Below are positions 19,677 through 28,785 of a DNA stretch of 64,000 nucleotides, in pieces. How positions within the stretch are numbered: the first letter of the stretch is position 1; every line of letters begins with the position of its first letter. The translations under genes were made by a program, and so were the position numbers. Source of the stretch: Pseudomonas fluorescens (GTDB taxonomy: Bacteria; Pseudomonadota; Gammaproteobacteria; Pseudomonadales; Pseudomonadaceae); the NCBI RefSeq assembly GCF_000968015.1, contig NZ_LACH01000014.1, positions 171,582 to 235,581 on the forward strand, read 5' to 3'. The notes below the pieces were generated by a model that was not told where the DNA came from, searched no databases, and saw only the letters and a list, made by a program, of their open reading frames with translations.

Positions 19677-21122
19677 ATGCAATTGATCTGGTTGCGCAGC
19701 GACTTGCGCCTACATGACAACACCGCCCTTTCGGCGGCCGCTGCTCGCGGTCCGACGGTAGCGGTATACCTGCTGAGCCCGGACCAATGGCTGGAGCACG
19801 ACGATGCGCCGTGCAAAGTGGATTTCTGGCTGCGCAACCTGAGCGAGTTAAGCAGCGCGCTGGGTGAGCTGAACATTCCCTTGTTGATCCGCAAGGCATC
19901 TCGCTGGGACGAGGCACCCAAGGTGCTGCTCGATCTTTGCCAACAGTTGAAAATCGACGCGGTGCACGTGAACGAGGAGTACGGCATTCATGAAAGCCGT
20001 CGTGACGCAGCCGTGGCCGAAACACTGAAAGCCAATGCCATCGACTTTTACAGTTACCTTGATCAACTGCTGTTAAAACCGGGCACCGTACTGACCAAAA
20101 CGGGCACTTACTTTCAGGTTTTCAGCCAGTTCCGCAAGGTGTGTTACGACCGCCTGCGCGGGTCGTTACCGAAGCGGGTCACCGCACCCGCCGTACAGGC
20201 GCCGCTGGCGATCAGCAACGACAAGATCCCATCAACCATTGAAGGCTTCGCAACGCCCAGCGACAGCCTACGCAGTCTTTGGCCCGCCGGTGAAGCCGAA
20301 GCCCACCGCCGCCTCGACACCTTCGTCGATGCCCAGATCGACTACTACAAAAACGAACGCGATTTCCCGGCCAAACCGGGCACCAGCCAGCTGTCGGCCT
20401 ATCTCGCCGCCGGGGTGATTTCCCCCCGTCAGTGTCTGCACGCTGCGTTGCAAAGCAATCAGGGCGAGTTTGAAAGCGGCAAGGTTGGTGCCGTCACCTG
20501 GATCAACGAATTGCTGTGGCGCGAATTCTACAAACACATTCTGGTGGGCTACCCACGGGTCTCGCGTCACCGTGCTTTCCGCCCGGAAACCGAAGCCCTC
20601 GCCTGGCGCGATGCCCCAGATGAACTCCTGGCCTGGCAAGAGGCCCGTACCGGCCTGCCGATTATCGACGCGGCCATGCGCCAATTGCTTGAAACCGGCT
20701 GGATGCATAACCGCCTGCGCATGGTGGTGGCGATGTTCCTGACCAAGAACCTGCTGATTGACTGGCGTGAAGGCGAGCGCTTTTTCATGCGGCACCTGAT
20801 CGATGGCGACCTGGCGGCGAACAACGGTGGCTGGCAGTGGAGCTCGTCTACTGGCACCGACTCGGCGCCCTACTTCCGGATTTTCAATCCGTTGAGCCAG
20901 TCGGAAAAATTCGACAGCGAAGGCGTGTTCATCAAGCACTGGCTGCCGGAACTGGCCGGGCTGAACAAAAAGGACGTGCACAACCCGGCCAACCTTGGTG
21001 GGTTGTTCGGCGTGGCAGATTATCCGTCGCCAATCGTCAACCTAAGCACCTCGCGCCAACGGGCGCTGGCCGCGTTCAAGAACCTGCCATCAAGACAGCA
21101 GGCCGGAGGACACGATGAGTGA
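19677..21122 (+). CDS. phrB: Deoxyribodipyrimidine photo-lyase (CPD class I)
   Basis: A 481-residue flavoenzyme that uses blue light to split cyclobutane pyrimidine dimers. The N-terminal antenna domain begins QLIWLRSDLRLHDNTAL. The C-terminal catalytic domain has the FAD-binding blocks TSQLSAYLAAGVISPRQCL, WINELLWREFYKHIL, LPIIDAAMRQL, TGWMHNRLRMV and DLAANNGGWQWSSSTGTD. ATG 19677 gives the usual N-terminus; ATG 19656, overlapping the regulator stop, would add seven residues. The stop overlaps the next gene by 8 bases. Part of the light operon. Confidence 0.95.
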   Translation: MQLIWLRSDLRLHDNTALSAAAARGPTVAVYLLSPDQWLEHDDAPCKVDFWLRNLSELSSALGELNIPLLIRKASRWDEAPKVLLDLCQQLKIDAVHVNEEYGIHESRRDAAVAETLKANAIDFYSYLDQLLLKPGTVLTKTGTYFQVFSQFRKVCYDRLRGSLPKRVTAPAVQAPLAISNDKIPSTIEGFATPSDSLRSLWPAGEAEAHRRLDTFVDAQIDYYKNERDFPAKPGTSQLSAYLAAGVISPRQCLHAALQSNQGEFESGKVGAVTWINELLWREFYKHILVGYPRVSRHRAFRPETEALAWRDAPDELLAWQEARTGLPIIDAAMRQLLETGWMHNRLRMVVAMFLTKNLLIDWREGERFFMRHLIDGDLAANNGGWQWSSSTGTDSAPYFRIFNPLSQSEKFDSEGVFIKHWLPELAGLNKKDVHNPANLGGLFGVADYPSPIVNLSTSRQRALAAFKNLPSRQQAGGHDE

Positions 21123-21537
21123 TTTCCTGCGCCGTTTTGCCCAACAGTTTGCAGCCTTGGACAAGGACAACCTGCTACGCCTAGATCAGCTCTACACCCA
21201 CGACGTGCACTTCACCGATCCTCTGCACGAAGTTCAGGGCCTGGTGCAAATGCGCAGCTACTTCGCCGAGCTCTACGCCAACGTCAGCGATCTGCACTTC
21301 GACTTTCATGGCCTAGACCAGATCAGCGAAGGCGAGGGCTATTTGCGCTGGATCATGAGTTATCGCCATCCGCGTCTGGCGGGCGGTCAGTTGATTCGGG
21401 TCGATGGCTGCTCGCACCTGCTTTGGCGCGATAAGGTTTATCGCCATCGGGATTACTTCGATGCCGGGGCGCTGCTTTACGAACATGTACCCGTATTGGG
21501 TCGGGCGATTGCCTGGCTGAAAAGGAGAATGGGATGA
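21115..21537 (+). CDS. NTF2/SnoaL-like protein
   Basis: A 140-residue soluble protein of the NTF2-like fold: long N-terminal helix (FLRRFAQQFAALDKDNLLRL), then LYTHDVHFTDPLHEVQG and strand-rich segments. In this fold the cavity binds small hydrophobic ligands; no catalytic residues can be named with confidence. It overlaps phrB by 8 bases and the SDR gene by 4 bases, so it is tightly coupled within the light operon. It probably assists the lipid chemistry of its neighbours, which is inference. Confidence 0.82.
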   Translation: MSDFLRRFAQQFAALDKDNLLRLDQLYTHDVHFTDPLHEVQGLVQMRSYFAELYANVSDLHFDFHGLDQISEGEGYLRWIMSYRHPRLAGGQLIRVDGCSHLLWRDKVYRHRDYFDAGALLYEHVPVLGRAIAWLKRRMG

Positions 21538-22316
21538 GTTTTACACCACCACGGCGATACTGGTTAACCGGCGCCAGCAGCGGCATTGGCGCCTCGCTGG
21601 CCGAAGAAATACTGAAAACCGGCGCCCACATCGCCGTCAGTTCACGCTCGGTGGCAGTGCTGAAAGTCTTGTCCCTGCGTTATCCGGGGCAAGTGCTGGT
21701 GGTGCCCGGTGACTTGACCAACAGCCAGACAGTCCGCGAAATCGGCGCGCAAATTGCCGAAGACTGGGGATCCTTGGACACGGTGATTCTCAACGCAGGC
21801 ACCTGCGAATACGTCGACGTTCAGCAATTCGATTCGTCGATTGTCGAGCATGTGGTGCGCACCAATTTGCTCGCCAGCGCGTACTGCATCGAGGTGGCCT
21901 TACCGCTGCTGCGCAAGGGTACCGCGCCGCACTTGGTGGGCGTCGCCAGTTCGGTGACGTATTTGCCGCTACCCCGCGCCGAAGCTTATGGCGCGTCAAA
22001 GGCCGGGCTGCGCTACTTGTTCGAATCGTTGCGCATTGATCTGGCGCCGGAAGGCATTGAAGTCACCGTGGTCAGCCCGGGGTTTGTCGAGACCCCGTTG
22101 ACGGCGAAGAACGATTTCCCGATGCCGCTCAGTTGGCCTGTGGATAAAGCTGCGCAGCACATCTTCGCCAAACTCAAAAAACGCCCACTGGAGATCGCGT
22201 TTCCCGGACTGTTCATGGCCGCGCTCTGGCCGCTGTCAAAAATGCCCAACGGCGTGAAACTGGCCATCGGCAAGCGCATGGTGCGCAGCAGTCCGCCGAT
22301 CAAGGATGTCCCTTGA
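21534..22316 (+). CDS. Short-chain dehydrogenase/reductase
   Basis: A 260-residue classical SDR. NADP(H)-binding motif TGASSGIG is at residues 12-19, the structural NAG is near residue 88, and the catalytic pair is Tyr152 and Lys156 (YGASK). The C-terminal region carries a hydrophobic stretch (LFMAALWPLSKMP) that may contact the membrane. In the light operon it lies between the NTF2-like and FAD proteins with 4-base overlaps on both sides, so a redox step on a lipid or aldehyde is a reasonable guess. Substrate unknown. Confidence 0.88.
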   Translation: MSFTPPRRYWLTGASSGIGASLAEEILKTGAHIAVSSRSVAVLKVLSLRYPGQVLVVPGDLTNSQTVREIGAQIAEDWGSLDTVILNAGTCEYVDVQQFDSSIVEHVVRTNLLASAYCIEVALPLLRKGTAPHLVGVASSVTYLPLPRAEAYGASKAGLRYLFESLRIDLAPEGIEVTVVSPGFVETPLTAKNDFPMPLSWPVDKAAQHIFAKLKKRPLEIAFPGLFMAALWPLSKMPNGVKLAIGKRMVRSSPPIKDVP

Positions 22317-23560
22317 ACATCGCCATCATCGGCAGCGGGATCTCGGGGCTGACCAGCGCCTACCTGCTCAATCGCAGGCACGAGATCACTCTGTTCGAGG
22401 CCTGCGACTGGGTCGGCGGTCACACCCACACGGTGGACGTGACTGTCGATGGCCAGCGCTATGCAGTGGACACTGGTTTTATTGTGTTCAACGACTGGAC
22501 CTACCCGAATTTCATTCGCCTGCTGGGCCAGCTCGGCGTGGGCTTCAAACCCACCGAGATGAGTTTCTCGGTCACCGACCCGGACTCGGGCCTTGAGTAC
22601 AACGGCAACAACCTCAACAGCTTGTTCGCCCAACGTCGCAACCTGATGTCGCCAGGGTTCTGGGGCATGTTGCGGGACATCCTGCGCTTCAACAAAGAAG
22701 CCCAGCGCGACCTCGAAGAACAACGGATCGCCGCCGACACCACCCTCGATCAATACCTGAAGGCCGGCGGTTACGGCGAGCGCTTTATCCTGCATTACAT
22801 CGTGCCGATGGGCGCGGCGATCTGGTCCATGTCCATGGCCGACATGCTCGGTTTCCCGTTGCAGTTCTTCATCCGGTTTTTCAAGAATCACGGCTTGCTG
22901 TCCGTCAGCAATCGTCCGCAATGGAGTGTGATCGAGGGTGGTTCAAGCGCTTATGTCGCACCTCTGACCGCGTCTTTTAAAGGCAAGATCCGCCTCAATT
23001 GCCCGGTGACCCGCGTTGAACGCGATGAAGACGGCGTCGTTATCCACAGTGCCGCCGGCAGCGAGCGTTTCGACAAAGTGGTGTTCGCCTGCCACAGCGA
23101 TCAGGCCCTCAAACTGCTGGCCAAACCGAGCAGCGCCGAACAGTCGATCCTCGGTGCCCTGCCCTACGCCGACAACGAAGTGGTGTTGCACACCGACACG
23201 CGCTTGCTACCGGTGCGAAAACTTGCCTGGGCAAGCTGGAATTATCGCCTCGGTGGTCCCGGTCACACGCTGGCCGCCGTCACTTACGACATGAACATTC
23301 TGCAAGGCATCCAGAGCGACACCACGTTTTGCGTCAGCCTCAATCAGAGCGCCGGCATCACCCCGAACAAAGTGCTGGCCAAATTCACCTACGCCCATCC
23401 GCAATACAGCCTGGCTGCCGTCGCCGCGCAAGCGCGTTGGGATGAATTGGACGGCGCGCAGCACACCTGGTTTTGCGGCGCTTATTGGGCCAGTGGTTTC
23501 CATGAAGATGGTGTGGTCAGTGCGCTGCGGGTTGCTCGCTCGCTGGGAGAAGTGTTGTGA
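22313..23560 (+). CDS. FAD-dependent amine-oxidase-like oxidoreductase, candidate fatty-acid desaturase
   Basis: A 415-residue flavoprotein. The FAD-binding motif GSGISGLTSAYLL starts at residue 7, then the family block EACDWVGGHTHTVDV near residues 30-45 and GFIVFNDWTYPNF. It starts at TTG 22313, overlapping the SDR stop by 4 bases, with AAGGAT about 7 bases upstream. It belongs to the NAD(P)/FAD amine-oxidase group that often accompanies DUF1365 and cyclopropane synthase-like genes. In Rhodobacter sphaeroides a flavoprotein of this general type (UfaD) makes the diene precursor of furan fatty acids; equivalence here is inferred from context. Confidence 0.82.
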   Translation: MNIAIIGSGISGLTSAYLLNRRHEITLFEACDWVGGHTHTVDVTVDGQRYAVDTGFIVFNDWTYPNFIRLLGQLGVGFKPTEMSFSVTDPDSGLEYNGNNLNSLFAQRRNLMSPGFWGMLRDILRFNKEAQRDLEEQRIAADTTLDQYLKAGGYGERFILHYIVPMGAAIWSMSMADMLGFPLQFFIRFFKNHGLLSVSNRPQWSVIEGGSSAYVAPLTASFKGKIRLNCPVTRVERDEDGVVIHSAAGSERFDKVVFACHSDQALKLLAKPSSAEQSILGALPYADNEVVLHTDTRLLPVRKLAWASWNYRLGGPGHTLAAVTYDMNILQGIQSDTTFCVSLNQSAGITPNKVLAKFTYAHPQYSLAAVAAQARWDELDGAQHTWFCGAYWASGFHEDGVVSALRVARSLGEVL

Positions 23561-24372
23561 ACAGCGCCCTTTATAGCGGCTGGATCGCCCATCGGCGGTT
23601 TGCCCCGCGGCGCCATGAATTCCGTTACCGGATCGGTCTGCTGTACCTGGATCTCGATGAACAGGACGCGGTGCTTGGCTTGTCGCCGCTATCCGGCACC
23701 AGCCGTTTCGCGCCGTTTTCATTTCGCGAAACCGATTACTTGAAAGCCTTCACTGGCAGTGGCATGCGTTTGATCGACGCGGTACGCCAGCAAGTCGCCG
23801 AGGTAATCGGCCATGTGCCACACGGCTCGATCTGCCTCCTGACCCAAGCCCGCAGTTGGGGCCTGTCGTTCAACCCGGTGAGTTTTTTCTACTGCCATGA
23901 GGCCGACGGCCAACTGGCGGCGATTCTCTGCGAAGTCACCAATACGCCGTGGCGCGAGCGTTACCACTACGTGTTGCCGGCCAAGGCACCGACGAACGTA
24001 CAGGACTTCCACCAGCATTTCGCCGTGGCCAAGGCGTTTCATGTGTCGCCGTTTCTACCGCGCGATATTGAATACCGCATGAGCTTCAGCCCCGCCGCGC
24101 AAAAACTTGGCGTGCACATGGCGGACTGGCAAGGCGAACTGAAACTGTTCGACGCCACGCTCAACCTGCACCGCGAAGCCCTCACCCGCGGCAGCCTGCA
24201 CCGTTACTTGCGGCGTTTTCCGTGGATGACCGCGAAAACCTGTCTGGCGATTTATTGGCAGGCCGTGCGTTTGTTACTGAAACGCACACCGATATTTGCT
24301 CATCCTGCTGCCGATGGCAGATTTCAGACCACCATTGTTCCCCCCAAGGATCGCCGCCATGAAATCCTTTAG
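23557..24372 (+). CDS. DUF1365 domain-containing protein
   Basis: A 271-residue protein with a GTG start at 23557 overlapping the FAD protein stop by 4 bases. The DUF1365 hallmarks are SGWIAHRRFAPRRHEFRYRI at the N-terminus, the central NPVSFFYCHEADG segment near residues 108-120 and the SPFLPRDIEYRM block. The C-terminal part has a hydrophobic helix. Its biochemical role is unknown; genes of this family are very often found between an FAD amine-oxidase-like gene and a cyclopropane synthase-like gene, exactly as here. Confidence 0.9.
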   Translation: MNSALYSGWIAHRRFAPRRHEFRYRIGLLYLDLDEQDAVLGLSPLSGTSRFAPFSFRETDYLKAFTGSGMRLIDAVRQQVAEVIGHVPHGSICLLTQARSWGLSFNPVSFFYCHEADGQLAAILCEVTNTPWRERYHYVLPAKAPTNVQDFHQHFAVAKAFHVSPFLPRDIEYRMSFSPAAQKLGVHMADWQGELKLFDATLNLHREALTRGSLHRYLRRFPWMTAKTCLAIYWQAVRLLLKRTPIFAHPAADGRFQTTIVPPKDRRHEIL

Positions 24373-25630
24373 TGTCTCGGCCAAAACCAGCCTGTTAAGT
24401 ACCAACAGCCTGACCGGATCGTTGCTGCGCCGTGGTGTGTTGCGGCAGATGGCGCAGCTCAGACACGGGCAACTGGTGGTCTTCGAAGACGGCGAACGGC
24501 ATGTCTTCGGTACCGCCGGCAGCCATCCCGTGGGCGAAATCCATATCCTCGACGCCGCGGTCTGGGGACTGGTGGCGAGTAACGGCTCGATTGGCGCGGG
24601 CGAAGCGTTTATCCACGGCTACTGGAGTTCGCCGGATTTGACGGCAGTGGTGCGTGTCTTCGTCAGCAACCTTGACGTGCTGGATGCGCTGGAAGGTGGA
24701 CTGGCAACACTGAGCCGCCCGTTCGTGCAGAGCCTGCACTGGCTCAATCGCAACACGCGCAAGGGCTCGCAGAAAAACATCGCTGCACATTACGACCTCG
24801 GCAATGACTTGTTCGAGCAGTTTCTCGACCCGACCATGATGTATTCCGCCGCGCAGTTCCTCACCCCTGAAGACACCCTGGAACAGGCGCAACTGAACAA
24901 GCTCGAACGTATCTGCCAGAAACTCGCGCTGCAACCCAGCGATCACCTGCTGGAAATCGGCACCGGCTGGGGCAGCATGGCGCTTTACGCCGCCCAGAAT
25001 TACGGCTGCAAAGTCACCACCACCACGCTGTCGAAAAAGCAGTACGCCTACACCGCGCAACGGATCGAAGCCCTGGGTTTGCAGGACCAGATCACACTGC
25101 TGCTGTCCGATTATCGCGACCTGAGCGGGCAGTACGACAAACTGGTGTCGATCGAGATGATCGAGGCGGTTGGTCATCGCTTCCTGCCCACCTACTTCAA
25201 GCAATGCGCGCAGCTGCTCAAGAGCAACGGCTTGATGCTGTTGCAAGCGATCACCATCCGCGAGCAGCGCTACGAACAAGCCAAGAGCAATGTCGATTTC
25301 ATCCAGCGTTACATCTTCCCCGGCGGCGCCCTGCCCTGCGTGCAGAAAATGCTGGAGATTGTCAGCCGTGACACCGACATGAACCTGCTGCACATGGAGG
25401 ATTTCGGCCTGCACTACGCCCAAACCTTGCGCCTGTGGCATGAGAATTTTCGCCGCGCCCACGGTCGCTTGAGCGAAATGGGCTACGACGACTATTTCCT
25501 GCGGCTGTGGGAATTTTATCTGTGCTACTGCGAAGGTGGTTTCCTGGAACGCACCATCGGCACGGCGCAATTGCTACTGGCCAAACCCGCCGCAATGCCG
25601 GCGCCGCTGCTCGGCCGATTCGATGCTTGA
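24359..25630 (+). CDS. Cyclopropane/furan fatty-acid synthase-type SAM methyltransferase (UfaM/CFA family)
   Basis: A 423-residue enzyme. The CFA-type core starts with HYDLGNDLFEQFLD near residue 143 and YSAAQF; the SAM-binding motif LEIGTGWGSMAL is near residue 197; the VSIEMIEAVGH catalytic block is near residue 265. CFA enzymes methylate double bonds of membrane phospholipid acyl chains; UfaM relatives make methylated furan precursors and are light-induced in P. putida. Which product forms here cannot be read directly; the flavoprotein and DUF1365 neighbours favour the UfaM branch. The ATG at 24359 follows AAGGA and overlaps the DUF1365 stop by 14 bases. Confidence 0.86.
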   Translation: MKSFSVSAKTSLLSTNSLTGSLLRRGVLRQMAQLRHGQLVVFEDGERHVFGTAGSHPVGEIHILDAAVWGLVASNGSIGAGEAFIHGYWSSPDLTAVVRVFVSNLDVLDALEGGLATLSRPFVQSLHWLNRNTRKGSQKNIAAHYDLGNDLFEQFLDPTMMYSAAQFLTPEDTLEQAQLNKLERICQKLALQPSDHLLEIGTGWGSMALYAAQNYGCKVTTTTLSKKQYAYTAQRIEALGLQDQITLLLSDYRDLSGQYDKLVSIEMIEAVGHRFLPTYFKQCAQLLKSNGLMLLQAITIREQRYEQAKSNVDFIQRYIFPGGALPCVQKMLEIVSRDTDMNLLHMEDFGLHYAQTLRLWHENFRRAHGRLSEMGYDDYFLRLWEFYLCYCEGGFLERTIGTAQLLLAKPAAMPAPLLGRFDA

Positions 25631-26126
25631 ACGATTGGCAAATGCCGCGCTATTTCAGATCGGCTGGTTTGCATGCGTGATCGGAGGCAGTGGTCTGTGG
25701 TTGCTGGTGGCGTTGGCGGTGCTGGTGATTCATCTGTTGTGGATAAGTCCCTGGGCCGATGAAGGCCGACTGATCCTCAGCGTGGTGCTGCTGGGAACGA
25801 CGGTCGACAGTTCGTTACGCTGGCTTGGGGTGTTCGACTTCAACGATGTCGCGCCGCTGATTCCGCCGTGGCTGATGCTGTTGTGGGCGTTGCTGGCAAC
25901 CACTTTGCGCCATTGCCTGCAATGGACCGCCAATCCCTGGTGGCTCGGCAGCCTACTGGGCGCCGTCGGTGGGCCGCTGTCGTATTACGCGGGAGGACAA
26001 TTGGCCGGGGTGCAATTTCCCTTCGGGCAATCGCCGACACTGATCGGCATCGGATTACTGTGGGCGCTGCTGTTTCCCACGCTGCATTTCATGTCTCAGC
26101 GGCTGGCGTCCAACACCCACAGCTGA
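25623..26126 (+). CDS. DUF2878 membrane protein
   Basis: A 167-residue integral membrane protein with about five hydrophobic segments (WFACVIGG, LLVALAVLVIHLLW, LILSVVLLGTTVD, LMLLWALLATTL and a last one near 140-160). The block VVLLGTTVDSSLRWLGVF is typical of DUF2878. It overlaps the methyltransferase gene by 8 bases and appears to be the last tightly linked gene of the light operon. The function is unknown; a role in membrane lipid modification is inferred only from position. Confidence 0.82.
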   Translation: MLERLANAALFQIGWFACVIGGSGLWLLVALAVLVIHLLWISPWADEGRLILSVVLLGTTVDSSLRWLGVFDFNDVAPLIPPWLMLLWALLATTLRHCLQWTANPWWLGSLLGAVGGPLSYYAGGQLAGVQFPFGQSPTLIGIGLLWALLFPTLHFMSQRLASNTHS

Positions 26127-26179
26127 GCGTCCGTCAGGCCTTTCACACAGCCCCGGCCCACTGCCTTACACTGCGAGCC

Positions 26180-26485
26180 ATGAAAACCATTCCCCACACG
26201 CAAATCGTCGAACCGGTGGTCACTTGCTCGACCTGCGCAGCTTGCTGCTGTCAGCTCGAAGTCATGCTGATCACCGACACAGGCGTGCCCGAACGTTTTA
26301 TCGATACTGATGAGTGGGGCGGGGAAGTCATGCTGCGTCTGGATGACGGCTGGTGCGCCGCGCTGGATCGCAACACGATGATGTGCACCATCTATGAAAA
26401 ACGCCCGTTGATCTGCCGGGAGTTCGAGATGGGCGCACCAGAATGCATCGACGAACGCCAAGGGATTACCACGGCGTATCGATGA
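26180..26485 (+). CDS. YkgJ-type cysteine cluster protein
   Basis: A 101-residue protein with a CSTCAACCC cluster (CxxCxxCC, residues about 16-23), a further cysteine in GWCAAL, then MMCTIYEKRPLICREFEMG, which gives the conserved downstream Cys positions. Such proteins are thought to bind zinc or an Fe-S cluster; the function is unknown. It starts 53 bases after the DUF2878 gene, so it may be read through from the light operon or have its own promoter. A REP doublet follows. Confidence 0.86.
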   Translation: MKTIPHTQIVEPVVTCSTCAACCCQLEVMLITDTGVPERFIDTDEWGGEVMLRLDDGWCAALDRNTMMCTIYEKRPLICREFEMGAPECIDERQGITTAYR

Positions 26486-26506
26486 TAGAGAAAACACCGA
26501 AGATCT

Positions 26507-26601
26507 AATGTGGGAGCGAGCCTGCTCGCGAAAGCGGTGCACCAAGCAACATCAATGTTGAATGTTAAACCCCTTTCGCGAGCAGGCTCGCTCCCACATT
26601 T
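26507..26601. repeat. REP doublet
   Basis: Inverted REP pair with ends AATGTGGGAGCGAGCCTGCT and complement; the arms are 26507-26534 and about 26573-26601. It separates convergent genes. Confidence 0.9.
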
Positions 26602-26614
26602 AAAGCACTGAGGC

Positions 26615-27133
26615 TTACAACGGCATCGTGTAGTGCAGCGAGTAGCTTTCTACGCCGTCGTTGTAACTGTTAAGACCGGCATTGGAGTAGTGCGTCGCAC
26701 GAATCCCGACTTCATGTCCGCCCGCAAAGCGCAGACCAAAGCCGAACCGGTCTTCGAACTGAAAAGCACCACCGAGGTTGTTGCTTTCAAGTTCGCTATG
26801 AGAGAACAACGCCACGCCAATCCCGGCCTCCAGGTACGGCTTGACGTTTTGACCGGCAAACTCGTAAACAAACACTGGCGAGAACGACAGGCTGTGGTTG
26901 CTGGAGGTCTTGTCGCCTTCCCAATAGGTGTAGGCACCGCTCCAGTAACCGGTCACCCGACCGACATCACTCTGCAACCAGCTCTTGTCCCAATCGAATT
27001 GCATGCCCAGTCTATAGGTCATGGTCGAGTCGCTGGTCTCCCCGACCGCGAACTCCACGCCTGCTGCCTGTGCGGTAAAACTGTGCCCCATCAGTGCGGC
27101 CGCAATCGCGGCCAAGCAGAATAGTCGCTTCAT
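26615..27133 (-). CDS. pagL: Lipid A 3-O-deacylase
   Basis: A 172-residue outer-membrane beta-barrel enzyme that removes the 3-O-linked acyl chain of lipid A. A signal peptide covers about residues 1-23 (cut after AQA). The catalytic residues are H148, S150 (HYSNAG) and E162 (GVESY), with the same spacing as H126/S128/E140 of mature P. aeruginosa PagL; the QFEDRFGFG block is also conserved. It ends with a hydrophobic residue, as outer-membrane proteins do not always need but often show. ATG 27133 lies 7 bases after AAGGA. Its place between phr and murI matches P. aeruginosa. Confidence 0.93.
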   Translation of the reverse strand: MKRLFCLAAIAAALMGHSFTAQAAGVEFAVGETSDSTMTYRLGMQFDWDKSWLQSDVGRVTGYWSGAYTYWEGDKTSSNHSLSFSPVFVYEFAGQNVKPYLEAGIGVALFSHSELESNNLGGAFQFEDRFGFGLRFAGGHEVGIRATHYSNAGLNSYNDGVESYSLHYTMPL

Positions 27134-27245
27134 TAGAAACATCCTTTTCCGAACGATTTCGTATGGTTTTTTTGTTGCTTGACGCTATAGAAGTCGACGT
27201 TTAATCAGAAGCTCACCCCAATAACTCGCTTGCCCCGAGTTTTGT

Positions 27246-28037
27246 TTACTCCTTGAAGCTTCGCACAACGCCAGCGGTATTCCACAGTGTCGGCAAGATA
27301 TTTCTGAAATGCTCCGGATCGGCACTCGTCCAGAACTGTGCAGCACGAGCAGGCTCCTCGGCGAGCAATTCACGCTCGGCCAACAGACGCTGAAGTTGCC
27401 GCGCTACAGCGGCGCCGGTGTCGATCAAGCTGATGTCATCGGGGATCATCTGCTTAAGCAACGGCTTTAGAAAGGGGTAATGCGTGCAGCCAAGAATTAT
27501 CGTGTCGCACCCGGCACCGAGCAGCGGTTCGACATACCTGGCCAGCAATTGGCGCAATGCCTCGCTGTGCAGATCGCCGTTTTCAATCAGTTCCACCAGG
27601 CCGGGGCACGGCTGGGTGATGACTCGCACATCGGTGGCGAATCGGTCGAGCAAGGCGGCGAACTTGGCACTCTGCAAGGTGCCGGTGGTAGCGAGCACAC
27701 CGACCACACCGCTACGGGTCGCGGCAGCGGCGGGTTTGACCGCCGGCTCCATGCCGACGATGGGCCACTCGGGATAATCGCGCCGCAAGTCCGCAACGCC
27801 AGCGACCGTCGCCGTGTTGCAAGCCAGCACCAAGGCCTTGGCGCCCTGCTGCTGAAAAAAACCGGCCATCACGCTGCAGCGATGACGGATGAATTCCGGG
27901 GTTTTCTCGCCGTAGGGAATATTCCCGCAATCGGCGACGTACAACAGTGACTCATTGGGCAGCAAACGCTGGATCTCGGCCAGCACCGAAAGCCCACCGA
28001 CACCGGAGTCGAAGACGCCAATCGGCGCTTCACGCAT
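27246..28037 (-). CDS. murI: Glutamate racemase
   Basis: A 263-residue enzyme making D-glutamate for peptidoglycan. The start [19 protein letters not shown] has the catalytic-site DSGVGG block; the two catalytic cysteines are in LACNTATVA near residue 71 and LGCTHYPFL near residue 181. The start overlaps the moeB stop by 8 bases, making it the last gene of the hemA-prfA-prmC-moeB-murI operon. Confidence 0.95.
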   Translation of the reverse strand: MREAPIGVFDSGVGGLSVLAEIQRLLPNESLLYVADCGNIPYGEKTPEFIRHRCSVMAGFFQQQGAKALVLACNTATVAGVADLRRDYPEWPIVGMEPAVKPAAAATRSGVVGVLATTGTLQSAKFAALLDRFATDVRVITQPCPGLVELIENGDLHSEALRQLLARYVEPLLGAGCDTIILGCTHYPFLKPLLKQMIPDDISLIDTGAAVARQLQRLLAERELLAEEPARAAQFWTSADPEHFRNILPTLWNTAGVVRSFKE

Positions 28038-28785
28038 GCTTCGAACCACAGACGCTGCAGCCCGGATCACGCTTGACCCGCAACTCGCGAAAGCGCGAGC
28101 CCAAGGCATCGATCAACAACAGGCGCCCCACCAGCGGCTCGCCGAAACCCACCAGCAACTTCATGGCTTCCAGCGCCTGGAGGCTGCCTACCAGGCCAAC
28201 CAAAGGCCCGACGACACCGGCTTCGCTGCAGGTCAGTTCGGCTTCGCTGCCGTGACCATATAAACAGTGATAACACGGGCTTTCCGGACGGCGCGGGTCA
28301 AACACTGACAACTGACCTTCGAGCCGAATCGCAGCGCCACTGACCAAGGGTTTGCCGGCGGCGACACACGCAGCGTTGACCGCTTCGCGGGTGGAGAAAT
28401 TGTCGGAACAGTCCAGCACCAGATCCACCGCAGCCACGGCGGCGGCCAGTGAATCTTCGTCCAGCGCGGTGCGATGGGCGATCAACTGAATCTCGGGATT
28501 GATTGCAGTCAGTCGGCGAATAGCCGAATCGACCTTGCTCAGACCGACGCTGTCAGTGTCGTGGACGATCTGGCGTTGCAGGTTGGTCAGGTCGACAGTG
28601 TCGAAGTCTGCCAAATGCAACTCGCCGACGCCGGCGGCGGCCAGATACAGCGCAACCGGCGAGCCGAGGCCGCCGAGACCGACGATTAACACGCAGCTTT
28701 CTTTCAGTCGCAACTGACCGTCGATGTCGACGTGTTGCAACAGAATCTGCCGACTGTAGCGCAACAATTCCTGATCATTCAGCAC
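28030..28785 (-). CDS. moeB: Molybdopterin-synthase adenylyltransferase
   Basis: A 251-residue E1-like enzyme that adenylates the C-terminus of MoaD for sulfur transfer in molybdopterin synthesis. ATP-binding motif [20 protein letters not shown] is near residue 35, the adenylation block [13 protein letters not shown] near residues 60-72, and CxxC zinc pairs at CYHCLYG and GCSVCG. The GTG start overlaps the prmC stop by 7 bases. HesA/ThiF relatives are similar, but position and length fit MoeB. Confidence 0.9.
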   Translation of the reverse strand: MLNDQELLRYSRQILLQHVDIDGQLRLKESCVLIVGLGGLGSPVALYLAAAGVGELHLADFDTVDLTNLQRQIVHDTDSVGLSKVDSAIRRLTAINPEIQLIAHRTALDEDSLAAAVAAVDLVLDCSDNFSTREAVNAACVAAGKPLVSGAAIRLEGQLSVFDPRRPESPCYHCLYGHGSEAELTCSEAGVVGPLVGLVGSLQALEAMKLLVGFGEPLVGRLLLIDALGSRFRELRVKRDPGCSVCGSKHA

